From positions 124,001 through 188,000 of the forward strand of contig NZ_WKJJ01000003.1 in assembly GCF_009674485.1 (NCBI RefSeq): DNA of 64,000 nt. The letters are read 5' to 3'. A program made the position numbers and the translations under genes. This document shows positions 59,113 to 64,000 of this stretch, piece by piece. Each line of letters opens with the position of its first letter. Positions within the stretch are counted from its first letter, which is position 1. A model generated the notes under the pieces. It was not told the origin of the DNA. It saw only the letters and a program-made list of their open reading frames with translations, and ran no database searches. The DNA comes from Pseudoduganella rivuli (GTDB lineage Bacteria > Pseudomonadota > Gammaproteobacteria > Burkholderiales > Burkholderiaceae_D).

Positions 59113-59942
59113 GAATTCAGCTCCACGAACAATTCATCCAGCGACAGCGGGCGTCCCGCTTCGGCCAGCACCGGCGCGTGGCGCGTATCGATCAGGCGCT
59201 GGCCGCCGCGCGTGTAGTGCACCACGGCTTCCGGCGGCACCGGGCCGTTGGCGATCGCTTGCGGAATCAGCCGGTAGCATTCCAGCATCGCATCCCAACT
59301 GTCCACCAGTTGCAGCTTGCCTTCGCGGATAAAGGCCACGTGCGTCACCACCCGTTCCAGGTCGGACAGGATGTGGCTGGAAATGATGACGGTGCGTTCA
59401 ATGGCGCGCTCGCCGCTGAAGATGGCGCGCATGAATTCGCGGCGCGTCATCGGGTCCAGGCTGGCCACCGGTTCATCGAACAGCAGCACGTCCGGGTCAT
59501 GCGCCAGCGCCAGCACCACCGACAGTTTTTGCTGGTCGCCGCCGGACAGCGCCGTCACGCGTACATTGAGCGGCAAGTCCATCCGCGCCGCCAGCGCCAG
59601 GCAGCGTTCTTCATTCCAGCGCGGATAGGCGCGGCCAATGGTGAACAAGTGTTCCTCCACCGTCATCCATTCAAACAAATCCGGTGTCTGCGCCACATAG
59701 CCGATGCGCTCGCGCACGGCATCGGTCAATTGCAGCGACGGGCAATTCAGCAGCGTTGCGCTGCCGCTGTCCGGCGCGGCCAGTCCCGCCAGGCAGCGCA
59801 GCAACGTGGATTTGCCGGCGCCATTGCGCCCCACCAGGCCGACCACGGCGCCGGCTGGAATGTCGAGCGATACATTGTCCAGTACCTTGACGCCGTTGTG
59901 ACGCAGGGTCAGCTGGCTGGCGCGTATCGTGTAATCATTCAT
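59109..59942 (-). CDS. ABC transporter ATP-binding protein, YtrB-like
   Basis: A 277-residue ATPase with Walker A GLVGRNGAGKSTLLRCL, Q-loop region RIGYVAQTPDLFEWMTVEEHL, signature LSGGDQQKLSVVLAL, Walker B VLLFDEPVASLDP and the switch His in IISSHILSDL. A C-terminal extension of about 70 residues follows. ATG 59942 lies inside the end of the GntR gene (8-base overlap). The GntR-YtrA plus ABC arrangement is typical of envelope-stress or antibiotic-response exporters in Firmicutes; here its partners are the three related membrane proteins downstream. Confidence 0.92.
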   Translation of the reverse strand: MNDYTIRASQLTLRHNGVKVLDNVSLDIPAGAVVGLVGRNGAGKSTLLRCLAGLAAPDSGSATLLNCPSLQLTDAVRERIGYVAQTPDLFEWMTVEEHLFTIGRAYPRWNEERCLALAARMDLPLNVRVTALSGGDQQKLSVVLALAHDPDVLLFDEPVASLDPMTRREFMRAIFSGERAIERTVIISSHILSDLERVVTHVAFIREGKLQLVDSWDAMLECYRLIPQAIANGPVPPEAVVHYTRGGQRLIDTRHAPVLAEAGRPLSLDELFVELNS

Positions 59943-60321
59943 GGCTCTTTTTCCTGTCAAGGTATTCTTCGAAAAGTTGCAGGGCTTCCGCCGTGGTGAA
60001 GCCCAGCTGGTGCGCCGTCTGCGCCGCCGCTTCCAGCGCGGGACGCAGCAGCGCGGCTTTGTCGGCCGGAGCCGCGTCGCGTTGCACGTCGGCCACCGCC
60101 ATGCCCACGCCGCGCCGGCGGGTGAGCAGGCCCTCGAGTTCCAGCATGCTGTACGCCTTGCTGACGGTCATCGGGTTGATGGCGTGCTGCTGCGCGACAG
60201 CCCGTACCGACGGCAATTCTTCGCCCGGCGTCAACTGGCCGCTGGCCACCAGGCGCCGCACCTGCTCGACGATCTGGCGGTAAATCGGCACCGGCGACGC
60301 CGGTGCGATATCGAAATCCAT
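59935..60321 (-). CDS. GntR-family repressor, YtrA subfamily
   Basis: A 128-residue short GntR protein: winged helix (PIYRQIVEQVRRLVASGQLTPGEELPSVRAVAQQHAINPMTVSKAYSMLELEGLLTRRRGVGMAV) and a brief helical dimerisation tail, as in YtrA, without a large ligand domain. It lies three bases after the DUF6404 gene and overlaps the ABC gene, so it is part of the operon it probably represses through the inverted repeats at 60700-60742. Confidence 0.92.
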   Translation of the reverse strand: MDFDIAPASPVPIYRQIVEQVRRLVASGQLTPGEELPSVRAVAQQHAINPMTVSKAYSMLELEGLLTRRRGVGMAVADVQRDAAPADKAALLRPALEAAAQTAHQLGFTTAEALQLFEEYLDRKKSHE

Positions 60322-60324
60322 GGA

Positions 60325-60675
60325 TCAGTTGTCCGGCAACTCGTGCCACAGGGGCAGCTTGTGCTTGCGGCGGCCGTAGGCGTAATACGCCGCCATCGAA
60401 AGCCCGAACACGACGCCAATAACCAGCGTGATGGCCAGCGCGGCGATGGGCTGCATCTGGTGACGCCAGATGGCGAACCACATCAGCGCCCCCCAGGCCG
60501 GCCCGAAAAAGCCGCCGCTGACCAGCGCAACCCGGCCGAAGCTGACGAAGTGGGGCAGGGGCAGGTGGACACCCATGCGCCACAGCAGACGCAGGATGGG
60601 CGGGTAGTAATTGCTTTCCAAAATGCCGGTCTTGGCCATGATGGCCAGCGCGGCGTCGCGTTTGGTGGTGGTCAT
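60325..60675 (-). CDS. DUF6404-type small membrane protein
   Basis: A 116-residue protein, first gene of the operon. ATG 60675 has GAGGA six bases upstream. The N-terminus (AIMAKTGILESNYYPPILRLLWRMGVHLPLPHFVSF) and two membrane helices (FFGPAWGALMWFAIW; IAALAITLVIGVVFGLSMAAYYAYG) fit what I recall of the DUF6404 family, whose role is unknown. The C-terminus is basic (RRKHK). Presumably it works with, or is exported or controlled by, the ABC system that follows. Confidence 0.8.
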   Translation of the reverse strand: MTTTKRDAALAIMAKTGILESNYYPPILRLLWRMGVHLPLPHFVSFGRVALVSGGFFGPAWGALMWFAIWRHQMQPIAALAITLVIGVVFGLSMAAYYAYGRRKHKLPLWHELPDN

Positions 60676-60699
60676 GCGTATCCTCAGGTGTATTGCCAC

Positions 60700-60747
60700 G
60701 TGTATTACTGTGTGAATTAGTGTATCACTACAATAATACACTTGCAA
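60700..60747 (-). promoter_or_regulatory. Promoter of the DUF6404-GntR-ABC operon with overlapping GntR operator
   Basis: On the minus strand a -35 TTGCAA (60747-60742) and -10 TACACT (60724-60719) are 17 bp apart. Inverted repeats AGTGTA/TACACT (60719-60724 and 60737-60742), GTGTATTA/TAATACAC (60700-60707 and 60734-60741) and TAGTG/CACTA (60718-60730) cover the -10 and spacer. This fits repression by the YtrA-type protein. Confidence 0.65.
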
Positions 60748-60784
60748 TATCAGGGTACGCGGTGGTCTTTTGCTTTAACGGGCC

Positions 60785-60819
60785 GCATGCATGGCGGCTT
60801 CCGCCAGGCGGAAACCGCC
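60785..60819. repeat. REP-like hairpin with shared 16-mer, copy 2
   Basis: GGCGGCTTCCGCC (60793-60805) and GGCGGAAACCGCC (60807-60819) form 13-base arms with one mismatch. The left side begins with GCATGCATGGCGGCTT, identical to 22660-22675. It lies in a 274-bp gap without genes. Confidence 0.5.
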
Positions 60820-60900
60820 CTATATAGGAATGAGGCCGCCGGGTTTGGTCGAGGTGGCGGCCCGGTGCATTGGCCAGGGCACGCGCATTGAAATGCGTAG

Positions 60901-60923
60901 GGCGGTTCGCTTTGCGAGCCGCC
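60901..60923. repeat. Second GGCGG/CCGCC hairpin
   Basis: GGCGGTTCGC, three T and GCGAGCCGCC make a ten-base stem with one G-T pair, 27 bp beyond the stop of the molybdopterin oxidoreductase. It may be a dispersed palindromic element or part of a terminator, though no T-run follows on the minus strand. Confidence 0.45.
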
Positions 60924-60949
60924 ATGTTGGCGCAGCCGGTGTCGCGGTT

Positions 60950-63160
60950 TCAGTCCGCAGGCGCCAGCGTCACGGGAATCCCCGACAACACGGCATTGCC
61001 CGACAGCGGATCACGCAGGTTTTCGTCGAGGATGGCGTTCAGGTTCACGCCCGGCCGTTCCGCCGCGACCGCCATTTGCGTGCCCGGCAAATTGTGCCCC
61101 CAGCCATGGGGCAGACTGACCACGCCCGGCATCATGCCGTCGTCGATTTCCACCTGTACCGTGATGGCGCGGTCGCCGTTGCGCAATTGCGCGCTGCCGC
61201 CGTTGGCGAGGCCGAAGCGCGCGGCGTCCTGCGAATGGACCAGCGCCGTGCAGCGGTAGGCGCCTTTGGCCAGCACGGGCAGGTTGTGCATCCAGCTGTT
61301 ATTGGAACGCAGCTGGCGGCGCCCGATCACCACCAGTTCCGGCGCGGGTTCATGCATGGCGGCGGCGACGCGCGCCAAATCATCGAGCAGCAGTTGCGGC
61401 GCCAGTTCGATCTTGCCGGACGGTGTGCGCAATACTTCCGGGATGCGCTGGGTCATGGCGCCCAGGTCGATGCCGGAAGGGGCGGCGCGCACTTTTTGCA
61501 AATTCAGGCCGCCGGGATTGCGGCCGAACTGGTCGCCATACGGACCGCTGCGCAAACCCAGGTCCAGCACGCGCTCCACGCCCCGCTGTGGCGTCAGCAT
61601 GTCCATCACCGTGCCCGCCAGCGGCCCCACGCTTTTATCGAGATCTTCCCGCAGCAGCGCATCATCCAGTTGCGCGATGTCGGCGTCGGGGCCCAGGCCT
61701 TGCACGATGGCCGTCAGGCGCAGCAAGCTTTCCCATTCATCCGGCGCGCCTGACGTGCGGGGCAGCACGGGCGGGCTGTAACGCGCGTGGTTGCGGTGCG
61801 AGAATTGCGTGAACGTGACGTCGTAATGCGCATCTTCCAGCGGCGACACGCCAGGCAGGATCACGTCCGCATGGCGCGACGTTTCGTTCAGGTAGATATC
61901 CATGCTGACCATGAATTCCAGCTGGTCCAGCGCCGCCGCCAGGCGCGGCCCGTTCGGCGCGGACAGCACGGGATTGCCGGCAATGGTGATCAAGGCCTTG
62001 ACCTGGCCCGGTCCCGGGGTGTCGATTTCCTCCGCCAGGCACGTGACCGGTAATTCACCCGCCACTTCCGGCGCGCCGGACACGCGGCTGCGGTAGCGGC
62101 CATAGGCCACGCCGCGTCCCGTTCCCGGCTTGCCGCGCGTATTGCCGGCAAAGGCGGCGGCTTTCGGGAACATCATGCCGCCTTCCTCGTCGAGGTGGCC
62201 CGTGAGGATGTTCAGTACGTCGATGAGCCACGAGGCCAGGGTGCCGTATTGCTGCGTGCAGGTGCCGATGCGGCCATAGATGGCGCCGCGCTGAGCGCCG
62301 GCCAGGTCGCGCGCCAGGTTGCGGATGGTGGCCGCATCGATGCCGCAACGCGATGCCACGCTTTCCGGCGCATACGGCTGCACGGCCGCTTGCAGCGATT
62401 CCAGGCCGTTCAGGTGTTCTGCCAGGCGGCCAGGCATCACCAGGTTTTCATCGAACAGCGCGTGCACCATGCCCAGCAGCAGGAACACGTCGGCGCCGGG
62501 GCGGATGAAATGGTGTTCATCGGCGATTTCCGCCGTCTCGGTACGGCGCGGATCGATGACGGCGATGCGGCCGCCCCGGGCGCGCAGCGCCTTGGCCTTG
62601 CCACGGAAATCCGGCACCGTCCACAGGCTGCCGTTCGACACCATCGGATTGGCGCCCACGATCAGCAGGTAGTCGCTGCGGTCGATATCAGGCACCGGCA
62701 CCGACAGCCAGCCGCCATACATCAAGCCGCACGACAGCATTTTCGGCACCTGGTCGACGCTGGACGCGGAATACATGTTCTTGGTGCCCAGCGCCCTGGC
62801 CAGCCGGGGGAAATACAGCATCAGGCTCATTTTGTGGGAAACAGGGTTACCCAGCACGGTGGCCACCGCATCGCGGCCGTCGCGTTCGATGATGGGTGGC
62901 AGGCGGCGTGCGATTTCCGCATACGCCTCGTCCCACGTGGCGTCGACAAAGCGTCCGTCGCGCTTGATCAGCGGCGTGCGCAGGCGGTCGCCGTCTTCAT
63001 GCAAGTCCTTGAGGCTGACGGCTTTCGGGCACAGGAACCCGGCGCTGAACACGTCCGCATCGTCTCCCTTGATCTTCTTGACCTTGCCGTCTTCGTGTTC
63101 GATTTCCAGGCCGCAGGCGGCCTCGCAAAATGGGCAGATACGGCGGGCGACGGCAGCCAT
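60950..63160 (-). CDS. Molybdopterin oxidoreductase (formate dehydrogenase/nitrate reductase-like, single subunit)
   Basis: A 736-residue Mo-bisMGD enzyme of the DMSO reductase superfamily, with no Tat signal, hence cytoplasmic. N-terminal [4Fe-4S] motif C9-x2-C12-x3-C16 and GFLCPKA (Cys44); molybdopterin-binding regions YLLIVGANPMVSNGS, GGRIAVIDPRRTETAEIAD and IYLNETSRHADVILPG; C-terminal dinucleotide-binding domain (LPVLAKG, LVHSQDAARFGLANGG, VSLPHGWGHN). ATG 63160 follows AGGAG. It lacks partner subunits nearby; substrate is unknown. A palindrome upstream suggests TetR control. Confidence 0.9.
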   Translation of the reverse strand: MAAVARRICPFCEAACGLEIEHEDGKVKKIKGDDADVFSAGFLCPKAVSLKDLHEDGDRLRTPLIKRDGRFVDATWDEAYAEIARRLPPIIERDGRDAVATVLGNPVSHKMSLMLYFPRLARALGTKNMYSASSVDQVPKMLSCGLMYGGWLSVPVPDIDRSDYLLIVGANPMVSNGSLWTVPDFRGKAKALRARGGRIAVIDPRRTETAEIADEHHFIRPGADVFLLLGMVHALFDENLVMPGRLAEHLNGLESLQAAVQPYAPESVASRCGIDAATIRNLARDLAGAQRGAIYGRIGTCTQQYGTLASWLIDVLNILTGHLDEEGGMMFPKAAAFAGNTRGKPGTGRGVAYGRYRSRVSGAPEVAGELPVTCLAEEIDTPGPGQVKALITIAGNPVLSAPNGPRLAAALDQLEFMVSMDIYLNETSRHADVILPGVSPLEDAHYDVTFTQFSHRNHARYSPPVLPRTSGAPDEWESLLRLTAIVQGLGPDADIAQLDDALLREDLDKSVGPLAGTVMDMLTPQRGVERVLDLGLRSGPYGDQFGRNPGGLNLQKVRAAPSGIDLGAMTQRIPEVLRTPSGKIELAPQLLLDDLARVAAAMHEPAPELVVIGRRQLRSNNSWMHNLPVLAKGAYRCTALVHSQDAARFGLANGGSAQLRNGDRAITVQVEIDDGMMPGVVSLPHGWGHNLPGTQMAVAAERPGVNLNAILDENLRDPLSGNAVLSGIPVTLAPAD

Positions 63161-63182
63161 GGTGAGCTCCTGAAATAAAAGT

Positions 63183-63194
63183 GAACGGTCGTTC
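63183..63194. promoter_or_regulatory. Candidate TetR-type operator GAACGGTCGTTC
   Basis: GAACG-GT-CGTTC is a five-base inverted repeat 23 bp upstream of the molybdopterin oxidoreductase start. Similar GAACGxxCGTTC palindromes are bound by TetR-family proteins in other bacteria. No TetR gene is adjacent. Confidence 0.4.
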
Positions 63195-63273
63195 TATTGT
63201 CAATTTTTGTTACACCGATGTCAATCGTATTGCGCTTGCTCAGGTGTATGCTTGATACCACAGGAGAACAATC

Positions 63274-63627
63274 ATGAAACCAGCAAATTTCTTTTATGCT
63301 GCCCTGGCGATTGCCATGCTGGCAGCGGTGTTATCCGGCTGCCAGCGGCGCGAAGCGGGACCTGCCGAAGAGGCGGGCAAGAAGATTGACCAAGCCACAC
63401 AGCAAGCCAATGCCGAACTGAAGCAGGCGGGCACGGAGTTGAAGCAGGCCGGCGCCGAGTTGAAAGATGCGGCGCATGAAGCCGGCAAGGAATTGAAGGA
63501 AGCCGCCGCCATCACGCGCGACAAGATCAATGACGCGACGGAAGTGGCGGGGCAGAAGCTGGAGAAAGCGGGCGAAAAGATGCAGGAAACCGCCCGCGAA
63601 GCCAAGGAAGAAGCGAAGAAGAAGTAA
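63274..63627 (+). CDS. Small lipoprotein with amphipathic 11-residue helical repeats
   Basis: A 117-residue lipoprotein (lipobox VLSGC, Cys23; AGGAG upstream of ATG 63274). The mature part is one long Ala/Lys/Glu/Gln helix with repeats AELKQAGTELKQAGAELKDAAHEAGKELKEAA, then KINDATEVAGQKLEKAGEKMQETAREAKEEAKKK. The pattern resembles apolipoprotein/LEA-type amphipathic helices. Function unknown; a surface- or stress-related role is plausible. Confidence 0.8.
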   Translation: MKPANFFYAALAIAMLAAVLSGCQRREAGPAEEAGKKIDQATQQANAELKQAGTELKQAGAELKDAAHEAGKELKEAAAITRDKINDATEVAGQKLEKAGEKMQETAREAKEEAKKK

Positions 63628-63659
63628 GCATCACGAGCGTGCTTTGAAGTTGGAGTGAA

Positions 63660-64000
63660 TTAAGGCACGAACGGCCCCCAGGCAGGTTCCCTGATCTGGC
63701 CCGCCTGTGTGGTCACACGCTGCTTGACGCGTCCATCCACCGACACGATGGCCAGCGATTCGCGGCCGCCGGCTTGTGTGGCGTACAGGATGTACTTGCC
63801 GTTGGGGGCAAAACTTGGATACTGGTCGTCAGTGCTGTCGGACAGGCGCTGCTCCTGGCCGCTGGTCAGGTCCATCGCATACAACTGGTAATTGCCATCT
63901 CGGCGCGAGATATAGGCCAGCGTCTTACCGTCTGGCGAGAGGCGGGGGCTGATGTTGTGGCTGCCGCCGAATGTGACGCGGCTGGCGTCGCCGCCCCGCG
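63660..64000 (-). CDS. tolB: TolB, C-terminal part (5' end outside window)
   Basis: Minus-strand frame ending at TAA 63660-63662 and open to the right edge, giving the last 112 residues. WD-like propeller repeats of TolB are clear: HNISPRLSPDGKTLAYISRRDGNYQLYAMDLTSG, DDQYPSFAPNGKYILYATQAGG, SLAIVSVDGRVKQRV and the end REPAWGPF. TolB is the periplasmic propeller of the Tol-Pal system that maintains the outer membrane during division. In the usual order pal should lie to the left, but no pal gene follows tolB here; a lipoprotein on the other strand does. Confidence 0.93.
   Translation of the reverse strand, partial: RGGDASRVTFGGSHNISPRLSPDGKTLAYISRRDGNYQLYAMDLTSGQEQRLSDSTDDQYPSFAPNGKYILYATQAGGRESLAIVSVDGRVKQRVTTQAGQIREPAWGPFVP

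Noticed and set aside
1..64000. CRISPR arrays, tRNA/rRNA genes, insertion sequences, attachment sites, prophage genes
   Set aside because: Looked for on both strands; no regularly spaced repeats, transposase, integrase or RNA gene sequence was recognised.

Overview
The window is GC-rich, densely coded DNA that reads like a chromosome of a Gram-negative betaproteobacterium, most likely a Massilia/Duganella/Janthinobacterium-type member of the Oxalobacteraceae. Pointers are the many cell-envelope genes (RND and MFS pumps, porin, lipoproteins, Tol system), a PEP-CTERM protein, a sigma-54 promoter with an AcoR-type activator, and many two-component genes. The taxonomic call is inference. I saw no rRNA, tRNA, CRISPR array, insertion sequence or prophage.

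Layout. 1-4671: a Gln/Ala-rich protein cut by the left edge, then a GH115-like secreted protein with a shortened catalytic region. 4697-14288: an AcoR-like activator divergent from an eight-gene operon with a consensus -24/-12 promoter. The operon encodes a 2-oxoacid/acetoin-type dehydrogenase (E1alpha, E1beta, separate lipoyl carrier, separate E2 core), a lipoate ligase-like protein, a Tat-exported small subunit with a GMC oxidoreductase, and a porin. 14456-18363: a DUF883 protein, a membrane protein, a 23-residue membrane peptide and a large catalase. 18421-29691: two tripartite efflux systems pointing at each other (MFS-HlyD-OMF forward; TetR-OMF-MFP-RND-GyrI-like reverse). 29877-33339: a DUF1800/DUF1501 pair and a PEP-CTERM protein. 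33639-41329: signalling genes (receiver proteins, hybrid kinase, HD-GYP, CHASE kinase), a 2OG-Fe dioxygenase, an OhrR-like MarR regulator and two small proteins. 41323-45067: a TIM-barrel/phytanoyl-CoA-dioxygenase pair, a LysR regulator and an M29-like protein.

45247-56038: a small orphan, a secreted Cache protein, and then the most unusual part of the window, a compact six-gene unit. It is built around a 1230-residue tubulin/FtsZ-superfamily protein with a C-terminal GYF_2-like domain. Its partners are a vWA-like membrane protein with a degenerate metal site, a three-helix membrane protein, two zinc-ribbon proteins and a glycine-zipper lipoprotein. Together they would span cytoplasm, inner membrane, periplasm and perhaps outer membrane.

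56022-60675 (reverse): a DUF6404 protein, a YtrA-type GntR repressor, an ABC ATPase and three membrane proteins that share one C-terminal module, behind a promoter overlapped by inverted repeats. 60950-64000: a molybdopterin oxidoreductase, an amphipathic lipoprotein, and the 3' end of tolB.
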